Assembly: GCF_024228675.1 (NCBI RefSeq)
Contig: NZ_CP100461.1
Location: 3,097,398 to 3,161,397 of the forward strand
Reading direction: 5' to 3'
Source of the DNA: Salinigranum marinum
GTDB lineage: Archaea > Halobacteriota > Halobacteria > Halobacteriales > Haloferacaceae
Length of the DNA: 64,000 bases
Shown: in pieces, positions 43,903 to 54,723 of the stretch
Layout of the letters: every line of letters begins with the position of its first letter
Numbering within the stretch: position 1 is the stretch's first letter
Translations under genes and position numbers: made by a program
Notes under the pieces: model-generated
Told to the model about the DNA's origin: nothing
Databases searched by the model: none
Seen by the model: the letters and a program-made list of their open reading frames with translations, nothing else

Positions 43903-44055
43903 ATGAGTCACGAACGTGGATCAGTGCCGGCACCGGAGGGCGGTCGACCGACGCCTTCCACGCCGCTGCGTCGACTCCTCGGACGCGTGCGCGGCCACGT
44001 CTCGGAGTGGCCCCGGCGCTACGTCGAGATGCGCGTCGGCCGGAGACGGCCCTGA
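43903..44055 (+). CDS. Small basic protein, 50 residues
   Basis: The frame encodes a 50-residue protein starting MSHERGSVPAPEGGRPTPST and ending in a basic, arginine-rich region (EWPRRYVEMRVGRRRP). Support comes from the TATA box at 43873 and the gap between two convergent genes. No family is recognised. A basic C-terminus is unusual in the acidic haloarchaeal proteome and may bind nucleic acid or ribosomes. It could still be chance. Confidence 0.4.
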   Translation: MSHERGSVPAPEGGRPTPSTPLRRLLGRVRGHVSEWPRRYVEMRVGRRRP

Positions 44056-44147
44056 CGGGGGTCGTCGGGGCGGCGGCGAGGACCGACAGGTGGGTCGACG
44101 AGTCGACCGGGCGTCGGAGCGACGGCCGTCGCGAGCGGCTCGCCCGC

Positions 44148-44603
44148 TCAGTCGGTCGCGCCGGCGCGGACCGTGAGCACCGGCACCGGCGCGTTGCGGA
44201 CGACGCGCTCGGTGACGCTGCCGATCAGGTAGTGATCGAGGCCGGTCCGGCCGTGCGTCCCCATGACCACCAGGTCGACGTCGGCGTCGGCGACGGAGTC
44301 GAGGATCTCGGTCTTGGGGATCCCCTCGCGGACGATCCGTTCGGTCGCCACGTCGTCGGGGAGGGCGTCGATCGCCTCGTCGACGGCCGCCTCGGCGCGC
44401 TCGCGTTCGGCGCGCTCCCAGGCGTCGGCGGCGATCCCCGCGGTCGGGCTCTCGAACCGGTTGCGGCTGTCGGCGACCGAGAGCACGTGGACCGTCGCAT
44501 CCGAGAGGGCCGCGATGCGGCCGGCCTCCGCGACGGCCGCCCGCGTCGCGTCGCTCCCGTCGGTCGGGAGGAGGAGGCGGTCGTAGCCGGTCGTCGCCCG
44601 CAT
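44148..44603 (-). CDS. Universal stress protein UspA family
   Basis: A 151-residue protein with the ATP-binding signature VMGTHGRTGLDHYLIGSVTE and the N-terminal DRLLLPTDGSDATRAA. These form dimers and bind ATP in stress. It lies one base after the end of the TauE-family permease gene on the same strand, so they are likely cotranscribed. Confidence 0.92.
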   Translation of the reverse strand: MRATTGYDRLLLPTDGSDATRAAVAEAGRIAALSDATVHVLSVADSRNRFESPTAGIAADAWERAERERAEAAVDEAIDALPDDVATERIVREGIPKTEILDSVADADVDLVVMGTHGRTGLDHYLIGSVTERVVRNAPVPVLTVRAGATD

Positions 44604-44604
44604 C

Positions 44605-45702
44605 TCAGAGCACCCCTCCGGCCGCCATGAGGAACAGCGCGACGGCGATGACCGCGAACAGCACGCCGACGAAGTTCTTGATCGTGTCCGTCTCCAGCGC
44701 GTTCGAGACGTACGGGGCGATCTGTCCGCCGACCACGGTGGCGGGAACGGTGAAGACGACCATGTTCCACGGGGTCGTCGCGAGGCTGAGCGAGTGGCCG
44801 CCGACGAGGCCGCCGCCGAAGACGTGGACGAGCGAGGCCAACACGGCCGTGAGCGCGACGACGATGTGGTTCGTGCCGATGGCGACGCGGACGGGCACGT
44901 TCGTCCCGAGCATCGAGACGATGCCGAGTTCGCCGACGCCGAAGCCGGCGAGCCCCTGGAACGTCCCGCCGACGCTGTAGTTGGCGAACCGGCGGAGGTA
45001 GCCCGACCGCTCGTAGGTGTAGTCGTCGCCCTCGCGGTCGACGCGCGTCACCGTGCCGTCGTCGTCGGTGCGGACGCCAGCCGGGCCGAGTTTACCGGGG
45101 TCGTCCGGGAGTTCGCGCCCGCCTCCGTCGGCCGCGACCGCGGTCCCGTCGTCGGCCGTCGACGACTCCTCGTGGTCGCCGTCGTGACCGAGGTCGGCCC
45201 GGAACAGCAGGTACGAGGCGGCCAGCAGCGCGAGCCCGAGGAGCGAGTGGAACAACACCTCGGGGATGACGAACGACAGCAACGCGCCGGCGACGACGAA
45301 CGGCACGGCACCAGCGACGAGCGACAGCGCCAGTCGGCGGTCGACGAGGCCGTACTGGACGAAAGCCACCGCCGAACTCGACAGGCCGAACGCCTCGCTG
45401 ATGAGGCCGACCTTCACGATGGTCTGTGGCGTCAGGGACTGGGCGAACAGCGGGAAGACGAAGATGAGGAACGGGACGAACAGCGCCGACCCGCTGATCC
45501 CGACGGTGTTCACGATGGTTGCCCCCAGCATGAACACCGGGAGGAGCCACCAGAACTCGAGCCAGTAGCCCGCGCCGGCGTCCGCGGGCGTCGGGGCCGC
45601 GAGGTACACCGACGTGACGAAGATCACGGGCGCGAGCAGGACGAAGAGGTGCTGGTACTTCAGGAACGACTTCTGGACACGGCTGTATGAAGGAGCGTTC
45701 AT
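44605..45702 (-). CDS. TauE/SafE-family anion permease
   Basis: A 365-residue membrane protein with about nine helices. Repeated motifs fit the TauE/SafE family: VGISGSALFVPFLIFVFPL in the first half and LAGFGVGELGIVSMLG in the second. A hydrophilic loop (about 175-230) rich in Asp/Gly joins the halves. The family exports sulfite or sulfonate-type anions; substrate unproven. Transcribed together with the downstream Usp gene. Confidence 0.87.
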   Translation of the reverse strand: MNAPSYSRVQKSFLKYQHLFVLLAPVIFVTSVYLAAPTPADAGAGYWLEFWWLLPVFMLGATIVNTVGISGSALFVPFLIFVFPLFAQSLTPQTIVKVGLISEAFGLSSSAVAFVQYGLVDRRLALSLVAGAVPFVVAGALLSFVIPEVLFHSLLGLALLAASYLLFRADLGHDGDHEESSTADDGTAVAADGGGRELPDDPGKLGPAGVRTDDDGTVTRVDREGDDYTYERSGYLRRFANYSVGGTFQGLAGFGVGELGIVSMLGTNVPVRVAIGTNHIVVALTAVLASLVHVFGGGLVGGHSLSLATTPWNMVVFTVPATVVGGQIAPYVSNALETDTIKNFVGVLFAVIAVALFLMAAGGVL

Positions 45703-45972
45703 TGCGTTGGTGAGTCAGATCAGTGATCGACGACAGTGGCGTCCGTGACGGTCGGCAGCGACGGTGCCGAGACGCGGCTCTCTGCGAGGAGTGGCGATAG
45801 AGAAGCGTTCCCTGCAGGTCGGTTCACCGGATCGGTATCGGACGGGGACATCGGTCAGGAGATCCCTCCCGTCGCCGGGTGGAAGTGGTGTCGAGCACTA
45901 GCGCGTCCGCTCGTGGCGTCACGAGTCATCGTGACTATCGGTAGGGAAGCGCCCGTTGAAATGCCTTGAGGT

Positions 45973-46491
45973 TCACCGACGGCGTGAGGGTCGACACCAC
46001 GGCCCGAAATCGACCGACGAGGGCGAGCCGACGCGCCCAACCAGCTCCCGTTCGAGGTCGTACGTCAGCCGGTCGAGCGCGGCGTCGACGGGGAGCCAGG
46101 CGAGGGCGTCCACCTCGTCGTCCGGCGCGCTCACGTCGTCGACGGCCCGCATGTGCCAGACGAACACCGACTTCGGCCCCGCGGCGACGTCGTACTGGTA
46201 GCGGCCGGCGAACGCCCCGCGGTCGACCGAGATGCCGGTCTCCTCACGTACTTCCCTGACCGCGGTCTCGGGGAGCAGTTCGCCGGGTTCGACCTTCCCC
46301 TTCGGGAGGCTCCAGTCGTCGTACCGCGGCCGGTGGACGACGGCGAGGCGGCACTCGTCACCGTCGCCGTCGTCGCCCGCGTCGATCGCGTCGCCTCCGT
46401 CGGTCGCGTCGATCGCGTCGGTCACGCGCTCGTCCCCGCGCTTTCGCCACAGGAGGCCGCCGGCGGCGAACACCATCTCTCTCTCGGCCAT
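45973..46491 (-). CDS. Nudix hydrolase
   Basis: A 172-residue protein with a complete Nudix box GKVEPGELLPETAVREVREE followed by TGI. Before it (about 22-46) is an Asp/Ala/Gly low-complexity insertion built on repeats of AIDA and GDD. Upstream SLPKG and downstream elements resemble NUDT2/Ap4A-type enzymes, but the substrate is not certain. It begins 3 bases after uvrB ends, so both are probably one transcript. Confidence 0.9.
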   Translation of the reverse strand: MAEREMVFAAGGLLWRKRGDERVTDAIDATDGGDAIDAGDDGDGDECRLAVVHRPRYDDWSLPKGKVEPGELLPETAVREVREETGISVDRGAFAGRYQYDVAAGPKSVFVWHMRAVDDVSAPDDEVDALAWLPVDAALDRLTYDLERELVGRVGSPSSVDFGPWCRPSRRR

Positions 46492-46494
46492 CGG

Positions 46495-48543
<2,049 letters not shown>

Positions 48544-48700
48544 GCCCCGGAGTAGGGTTCGGACCTACTTGGGTCGCTCGGCCGGATCCGGCGACGCGTT
48601 CCCCCCGACGGGATCGGGCGGCCCTCGGGCCGCGTCGCAGATACCGTCAATCCGTCCCGCCGTACCAACGGTTTTGTCTTGGCGTCGAGTACGGGGAGCT

Positions 48701-48970
48701 ATGTCACGAGACGAACTCGAAGCGGCGAGCGAGGAACTGCGCAGGGCGAGCGAGTTGGCCGACGGCGACCGACAGCGGCGACTGTACAACCACTCGAACC
48801 AGGTCGCGGAGCTCGCGAGCCGCGAGGAGGGACCCGACCACGGTCGACTCGACCGACACATGAACGCCCTGTACGAGATCGCCGGCGAGACCGACGGCGC
48901 GCTCCACGACCACGTCGTCGCCGCCCGCGAGCACCTCAAGGAGTACCGCACCGGCGTCGCGGGCGTCTGA
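48701..48970 (+). CDS. DUF7553 small helical protein
   Basis: An 89-residue acidic helical protein starting MSRDELEAASEELRRASELA, with LASREEGPDHGRLDRHMNAL typical of a haloarchaeal DUF7553-like family. Function is unknown. It is next to uvrB in divergent orientation and ends five bases before the first origin-box-like sequence. Confidence 0.7.
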   Translation: MSRDELEAASEELRRASELADGDRQRRLYNHSNQVAELASREEGPDHGRLDRHMNALYEIAGETDGALHDHVVAAREHLKEYRTGVAGV

Positions 48971-48974
48971 TTCG

Positions 48975-49114
48975 AACCCCCTCGTTTCATGTGGAAAGCT
49001 TGAACTGTGTTTCGAGCCGATTCGTTCGGCAGTTCCCGAAACCGGACCACTGCGGCGACCCACGTCGAGCGCTGACGATCGATGAAGGCGGGTTCCAGTG
49101 GAAATAAACGGGGT
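48975..49114. promoter_or_regulatory. Inverted pair of origin-recognition-box-like sequences
   Basis: TTCCAGTGGAAATAAACGGG followed by GT lies on the plus strand at 49093-49114. On the minus strand at about 48975-48997 reads TTTCCACATGAAACGAGGGG followed by GTT. Both fit the archaeal ORB pattern (TTCCANNNGAAA, an A/G spacer, then a G-run and T) bound by Orc1/Cdc6, and they face each other in inverted orientation about 95 bases apart. A weaker third copy (TTCGAGTTGAAAGTAAGG) begins at 49142. No orc1/cdc6 gene is in the window and the spacer is not AT-rich. Confidence 0.4.
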
Positions 49115-49202
49115 CGAACCGGTCTTATCCGACAGATTCCGTTCGAGTTGAAAGTAAGGTTTCGGTGTTTGTCCGCTGGATCGACCCGTCGTCGGGGTGG
49201 CG

Positions 49203-49814
49203 TCAGCAGACGTTCTTCGGTTTGATTCCCATCGACTCCAGCGTCTCGACGTAGTCGTCGTAGGCGGCCTCGATCACGCGGTCGGCACCCTCGCGTGCGG
49301 CGTCCCAGTCGGTCTCGTCGTCACAGACGGTGTCGAGGAGGTCGGCGGCGGTCGTCCCCTGGTCCTGAAGGTCGCTCCGATAGCCGCGGAACGTGTTCGC
49401 CGACGAGGGGTCGGCGTCGCCGACGAAGAAGCCCACCAGCTGTGCGAGCGTCTTCTCGGTGACGAGCGTCCACGCGAGCAGGCCGCCGGCGCGCTCGGCC
49501 GTCCCCTCGATCCCGGCGAGCGCCTCGTACATCGGGGGCGTCTCCGTCTCGGCGTCCCCGTGTCCGTCGCCGTGGCCGGCGGCCGTCTCGGCGACGTCGA
49601 CGAAGGCGGCCGCGGCCTCGTCGCTCTCCTCGTCGTCGGCCCACGCGGCGAACGTCGCGTGGGCGGCGGCGGTCTCGGTCGCCCACGCCGCCTCAACCGC
49701 GTCGCCGTCCATCTCGCCGCCGGTGAGCGCGTACACCCACTTCGAGGAGCCGAGTCGCGAGAGCGGCGTCTCGTGGTCGTCCCGCAGAGCGTCGGTGAAC
49801 TCCTGGCCGTTCAT
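49203..49814 (-). CDS. Ferritin-like/rubrerythrin-like helical protein
   Basis: A 203-residue, helix-rich acidic protein starting MNGQEFTDALRDDHETPLSR. Glu and His residues recur in helices (ATETAAAHATFAAWADDEES; ERAGGLLAWTLVTEKTLAQL), suggesting a four-helix ferritin-like bundle, but canonical ExxH metal motifs are not clear. It is annotated by analogy only. The ATG overlaps the stop of the upstream STT3-like gene (ATGA). Confidence 0.5.
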   Translation of the reverse strand: MNGQEFTDALRDDHETPLSRLGSSKWVYALTGGEMDGDAVEAAWATETAAAHATFAAWADDEESDEAAAAFVDVAETAAGHGDGHGDAETETPPMYEALAGIEGTAERAGGLLAWTLVTEKTLAQLVGFFVGDADPSSANTFRGYRSDLQDQGTTAADLLDTVCDDETDWDAAREGADRVIEAAYDDYVETLESMGIKPKNVC

Positions 49815-52612
49815 ACCCCCCGGTAGGACGGCTCAGTGTTAGAAACCGTCGACAGAGGCAGGGGAGGGTGTACGTCTGTGAGCTCCGTGTGGGTCCGGAT
49901 CGGAGTGGTCCCGTCGCGGACGGCTCCCTCGGGCGTGAGGTCGAGCCGGAGGTCGGTGACGACGCCGCGGAGGTGGTAGCGGTCGTCGGTGGTCGCGCCG
50001 ACGACCAGCGTGTCGGAGCGAGTGACGGGACCATCGTACGGCACCGCGTCGACCACGTCACCGTCGACGACGAGGCGGACGACGGCACCGTCCCACAGGA
50101 GGCTGACGACGTGCTGGCGGCCGTCGTCGACCGCCGGGCCGCGGACGACGCCGGCTCCCGGCCCGTCGCCGACCGCGCCCACGATCCGGCCGTCGACGAG
50201 ACCGAGCTGGTAGCCGTCGGTCGTGGTGTACCGGCCGGACGGAGCGGCGGCGGCGAGGCGGGGGAAACGCGTCGGCTCGGGATCCGAGGGGTCGATCGGG
50301 TCGACGGCCGCGAAGCGGACGGTGAGCGCCAGCCCGGTCTCCGGTGTCGGGGTCGGAACGCCGGCGATCGTGACGCCGCCGGTGCCGCGGAAGTCGAGGC
50401 CCCCGGCGGTCCACGCGGGGCCGACGACGCGGCCGTGCGCGCCGCCGTGGGCGTCGAAGGCGACGTCGCCGCGGCCGGCGTCGAACGACCAGCGAGCGCG
50501 GGTCGGTGCCGGTGACCGGCCGTCGGCGTCGACGAATCCGCCCGCGAGGACGTCCCGCTCCGACACCGTGACGGGGCGGCCGTCGACCGTGTAGCGCCCG
50601 GGATACGGAACCGTGACGGCGTACCAGCCGGCGGCGGTCGCCGTGGTCTCGCGGGCGTAGGTGACCGGCTGGTCGCCGACGGTGATCGGGACGGCGACCG
50701 CCACCGACCGGCCGGGGTCGGCGGTGCCGACCACGACCGCGCCGGGGACGAGCGCGAACGCCTTCACCGAGCCGTCGTCGCTGGCGTACACCAGCCGGAA
50801 GTGACCGGTCCCGGTGACGCCGTCGCCGTCCGACCCGAGCCGGTCGTGGAGCACCGCCCCGGTCGACGCCGGCGACGGGCGGTGGCCGTCGGTCGTGACG
50901 ACGTAGCCGACGCGGTCGTGGAGGTGCCAGTACCGCTCGTCGGGGGACGGAGCGGCGAGGAACGGGTCGTAGCTGGCCGCCGCGTACCGGTACGACAGCT
51001 CCGGTGCGGCGTGGCCGCTGACCTCGTAGTTGTACAGCCGGTTGCGCCCGAGCGAACTGAGCACGTAGCTGTGGGGGTAGTCGAGCCCCCGCGCCGCGGC
51101 GTCGGCGTGGATCGCGCGGGCCGCCTCGTACTCGCCGTCGGAGACGACCGACTGGTTCAGCTTGATCGCCAGGAAACCCGCGCTCGTGACGGTCGCCATC
51201 ACGACGAGGAGCGCGAACGCGACCGGGGCGAGACGGCTGGCAGCGGCACCGACCGGCCGCCGGCGACGCCGCGCGAGCGGGTCGGCGTCGAGGACGCCGG
51301 CGCGCCACGCGAAGTCGACGAGCGCGATCCCGACGAGGACGGCGACGAACGGCGAGAGTTCGCCGGCGAAGCGTCGCTGGACGAGCGCTAGCGCGAGGAA
51401 GATCCAGGTGAACGTCACGAGCAGGAAGCGTCCGGCGTCGGGCGCGCGGCGGAGGGCGCGGCTCTCGCCGAGGAGGAAGGGGAGCGCGACGAACAGCCCG
51501 ACCCCGAACAGCGAGAGCGGCCCCGTGAGCGGGCCGAGGGGACCGCCGACGAGCGGGACCGTCTCGGCCACGCCGCTCCCGGCGGTCGCCGCGAGGTAGT
51601 TCCGTCCCGCCGAGAGCACGCTCGCCACCTCGGCGACCCGACCCGCCGCGACGACGCCGAGCGCGGCGAGGAGGAGCGTCGGGCCGAGCGTCGCGCGGGC
51701 GGGCGCGCCGACCCGGACGGACAGGGCGGCGACGCCGACGACGCCGACGACGAGCCCGGCGAGCACCGCGACGCTGACGGCGATCCGGCTGTCGTGCCAG
51801 CCGAACGCGGTCGCGGCGGCGACGAGACCGGCGGCGACCACAAACGCCGCGGCGGCGGCGATGCCGACGGTCGGCCGACGCCCGGCCGCGGCGTCGACGA
51901 GCGCGAGGAGCGCGACGACGACCGCCGTCGGCGCGAGGAGCGCGACGCCGGCCTCCCACGAGAGGACCTGCGCGGCGAGCGCGACCGCGAGGAGGGGAAC
52001 GAGCGCGAGGCGGCGTTCGGGGCGACCGTCGAGGCGGGCGAGCGCGACGACGAGCGTGGCGGTGGCGACGAGCCAGAGGTAGTCCGCGGCGTGATGGTCC
52101 GAAAAGCCGAGCGCGGTGCGGGCGACGTGCGCCGGGGAGAGCGCCAGTGCGGCCGCGGCGACGACGCCGACGGCGCGCGAGTCGGTCACGAGCGTCGCGA
52201 ACGCGAAGACGAGACCGACCGTCAGCAGGCCGACGACGACGGGGTACCACGCGAGCACCGCCCCCGCGTGGTCGACCCCACCGAGGAGCGCGACGACGAC
52301 GGAGAGCGAGACGACGAACAGCGGGTCGCGCCCGTCGTACCGCAGGAGCGAGTCGAGATCCGACCCGGCCGCCACGTGTCGCTCGACGACGAAGCGGTAG
52401 TAGTAGGGGTCGTTCGAGAGGAGAACTACGGCGTCGCCGCGGAAGACGGAGCCGTAGACGGCCGTCCGGGCGAGCGCAGCGACGACGAACACGGCCGCGA
52501 GCGCGACGACGAGACGAGGGCCGACGACCGCCGAGCGCGACGCCACGAGCCGACGGGCGGCCGTCCACGTCCGAGCGAAGTGAGACCGGATCCGCGGGTG
52601 AGCGTCCGCCAT
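49811..52612 (-). CDS. STT3/AglB-like membrane protein with LamG-like domain
   Basis: A 933-residue protein. Residues 1-480 carry about 12-13 helices with AglB/STT3-like loops: LLSNDPYYYRFVVERHVAAG (about 65-84) and ALGFSDHHAADYLWLV (about 165-180), both holding acidic motifs used for metal and lipid-glycan binding, and LVQRRFAGELSPFVAVLVG (about 415). The usual WWDYG catalytic motif was not found; the matching region reads DERYWHLHDRVGYVV. From about 690-890 a LamG/concanavalin-like beta domain follows (TRARWSFDAGRGDVAFDAHG to the end). It is likely a diverged oligosaccharyltransferase-type glycosyltransferase on the outer face. It overlaps the next gene by four bases. Confidence 0.75.
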   Translation of the reverse strand: MADAHPRIRSHFARTWTAARRLVASRSAVVGPRLVVALAAVFVVAALARTAVYGSVFRGDAVVLLSNDPYYYRFVVERHVAAGSDLDSLLRYDGRDPLFVVSLSVVVALLGGVDHAGAVLAWYPVVVGLLTVGLVFAFATLVTDSRAVGVVAAAALALSPAHVARTALGFSDHHAADYLWLVATATLVVALARLDGRPERRLALVPLLAVALAAQVLSWEAGVALLAPTAVVVALLALVDAAAGRRPTVGIAAAAAFVVAAGLVAAATAFGWHDSRIAVSVAVLAGLVVGVVGVAALSVRVGAPARATLGPTLLLAALGVVAAGRVAEVASVLSAGRNYLAATAGSGVAETVPLVGGPLGPLTGPLSLFGVGLFVALPFLLGESRALRRAPDAGRFLLVTFTWIFLALALVQRRFAGELSPFVAVLVGIALVDFAWRAGVLDADPLARRRRRPVGAAASRLAPVAFALLVVMATVTSAGFLAIKLNQSVVSDGEYEAARAIHADAAARGLDYPHSYVLSSLGRNRLYNYEVSGHAAPELSYRYAAASYDPFLAAPSPDERYWHLHDRVGYVVTTDGHRPSPASTGAVLHDRLGSDGDGVTGTGHFRLVYASDDGSVKAFALVPGAVVVGTADPGRSVAVAVPITVGDQPVTYARETTATAAGWYAVTVPYPGRYTVDGRPVTVSERDVLAGGFVDADGRSPAPTRARWSFDAGRGDVAFDAHGGAHGRVVGPAWTAGGLDFRGTGGVTIAGVPTPTPETGLALTVRFAAVDPIDPSDPEPTRFPRLAAAAPSGRYTTTDGYQLGLVDGRIVGAVGDGPGAGVVRGPAVDDGRQHVVSLLWDGAVVRLVVDGDVVDAVPYDGPVTRSDTLVVGATTDDRYHLRGVVTDLRLDLTPEGAVRDGTTPIRTHTELTDVHPPLPLSTVSNTEPSYRGV

Positions 52613-52903
52613 CGGAGTGAACTCGCCGGCTCACGGCATAATTGGTCGCCGACTAACGGGCGCAGGCCGCGGCCGACGGTGAGCCGCGTGAGGGGCCCGG
52701 CGGCCGTCCAGTTCGCCCGTCGGCGGGGCGGGCCAGCGGGTCGAGAGCACGGCCGGAGACGGCGAACAGTCTCGGACGCGAGAACGTTACGATCCCGTTA
52801 ACTCCCTGGGCCCGCGGAAGTCGACGCCGGCGGATAGGAAACGCGCGGCCGGTCGCCTCGTCACTGGACAAGAAATAGGACTCGTGGGGTCTAACCGCCC
52901 CCC

Positions 52904-54649
52904 GTGACAGTCGACGATGCCCTCCGGGCGGCGGCCGGCCTCCTCCGGCAGAACGCCGCCACCGTCCTCCCGTACTACGCGTTACTCGCCGCCGCGGTCG
53001 ACGTCGCCCGCGTCCCCCTGCTCGCCGGCGCGATCGTCGTCTACGTCTTCCTGGCGTCGACCGGCCGACTCGCCACCCTGGTCGACGACCTCGCCGGGTT
53101 GAACCCCGAGTTGCTCTCGCCGGAGCCGGGAGGAGTGCCGCCCGAACTGAGCGACCGGCTGGCGACGACGCTGTTCTCGCCGACGGTCGTCGCCACGATG
53201 CTCGCCGCCGGCGTCGGCGGCGTCGTCTGTTACGTCCTCGCGCGGGGCGTAACGCGGGCGGCGGCGCTCGCGGCCGTGAAAGCAGGTGTCGACTCCGACG
53301 ACGACCGCGACCCCCTCGCCACCGGCGTCGCGGGCGTCGGTCGCTGGCGGACGTTCGCCGCCCTCGTCGTCGTGCGGTGGGGACTGCTCGTCGTCGCCGG
53401 GGTCCCGGTCGTCGCGGCGGTGATCGCCGGGGCCGGAACGCTCGGCACCGCCGACGTCGGAACCGCGCTCGACGAGGGGGCCGCCGTCGCCATCCTCGCC
53501 GCGCTCGCGGGCGTGATCGTCACCGCCGCCGCGGTCCTCGTCGTCCTGGCGCTGCTGGCCTTTGCGGGCCCCGCAGTCGTCGTCGACGACGTGGGCGTCC
53601 GTGGTGCCGTCCGCCGGAGCGCGGGGGTCCCGTTCGCCCACCCCGGCGGGTTCGTCCTCTACGGCGTCGTGGTCGTGGCGACCTACGTCGTGCTCGGGAT
53701 CGGAGCGGCCGTCCTCGGCGTCGCGGGCGTCAACCGGGTCGTCGCGCTCGTCTCGGCGTTCCTCGTCGCACCGGTGCTCGACGGGATCGCCGTCGCGCTG
53801 TACGTCGGGTGGGCGGACGACCGCGAGTCCGAGAGGTCGAAACCAGCGGACACGGGCTTGGATGCGGATGCGGATACGGGTGAGCAGCGCCGAGCGGCCG
53901 CGACCGACGAGTCGGGGTTCGTCTTCGGTCCCGTCGGCGCGACCGAGGAGGCCGACGGCTCCCCGGAGTCGGGTGACGAGTGGGACGACCCCGCAGGGGC
54001 GGACCGCGGGGAGACGCAGGAAGAGAGTGGTGATGGTCGAAACAGCGGCGGTGTCGTGTCGGGCGTGCGGAGGGCGCTGGGCGGCGGTATCGCGGAACTC
54101 GGCGGGTTCGTCCGGCGGGACTGGGGGTACGTCCTCGTCGCGGCGATCGTACTCGCCGTCGGCATCGTGGCTGGGTGGACGGCGACGGCGGGCTACGGGG
54201 TCCGGATCGGCGCGCCCGACGACCCCGGGGCGGTGTTCGGTGCCGTGCCCGTCGGCCCGTTCGTCAACATCTCGGTCAACAACTGGCTCGTGGCGACCCA
54301 CGCGGGCTTTTCGGGGCTGTTCGCCGGGGTTCCGACCGTGGCGACGCTCCTGTTCAACGGACTGCTCGTCGGGGCGGTAGCGGGCGTCGTCGAACCGCTC
54401 CTCTTCGCGGCGCTCGTCGCCCCGCACGGGATCGTCGAACTCCCCGCGATCGCGGTCGCCGGCGGCGTCGGCCTCCGCCTCGGGCACGTCGCGTGGGGAA
54501 CGTGGCGCGGCGCTCGGTCGCGGTCCGCGCTCGTCGACGAGATCGGCCGCACCTGGCGGGTCGTCGTCGGCCTCGCGGTCGTCTTCGTCGTCGCCGGCTT
54601 CGTCGAGGCGTTCGTCACCCCGCGGGTGGCGGCCGCAGTGCTCGGCTGA
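52904..54649 (+). CDS. SpoIIM-fused membrane protein
   Basis: A 581-residue protein starting at GTG. The N-terminal part (about 1-305) has six or seven helices of a DUF7847-type region. A polar, Asp/Glu/Gly-rich linker (about 308-375) follows. The C-terminal part (about 395-581) has the stage II sporulation protein M pattern: NWLVATHAGFSGLFAGVPTV, then VAPHGIVELPAIAVAGGVGL. SpoIIM homologues are common in non-sporulating archaea; their role is unclear. The fusion is recognisable by the break in hydrophobicity. Confidence 0.75.
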   Translation: MTVDDALRAAAGLLRQNAATVLPYYALLAAAVDVARVPLLAGAIVVYVFLASTGRLATLVDDLAGLNPELLSPEPGGVPPELSDRLATTLFSPTVVATMLAAGVGGVVCYVLARGVTRAAALAAVKAGVDSDDDRDPLATGVAGVGRWRTFAALVVVRWGLLVVAGVPVVAAVIAGAGTLGTADVGTALDEGAAVAILAALAGVIVTAAAVLVVLALLAFAGPAVVVDDVGVRGAVRRSAGVPFAHPGGFVLYGVVVVATYVVLGIGAAVLGVAGVNRVVALVSAFLVAPVLDGIAVALYVGWADDRESERSKPADTGLDADADTGEQRRAAATDESGFVFGPVGATEEADGSPESGDEWDDPAGADRGETQEESGDGRNSGGVVSGVRRALGGGIAELGGFVRRDWGYVLVAAIVLAVGIVAGWTATAGYGVRIGAPDDPGAVFGAVPVGPFVNISVNNWLVATHAGFSGLFAGVPTVATLLFNGLLVGAVAGVVEPLLFAALVAPHGIVELPAIAVAGGVGLRLGHVAWGTWRGARSRSALVDEIGRTWRVVVGLAVVFVVAGFVEAFVTPRVAAAVLG

Positions 54650-54723
54650 GATGCGTTCATCGTCAGTCAGACCGGGCCGGGACCGCCGGGACGTCCGACG
54701 GGCTCTTCGATCCCGCCCTGGTT

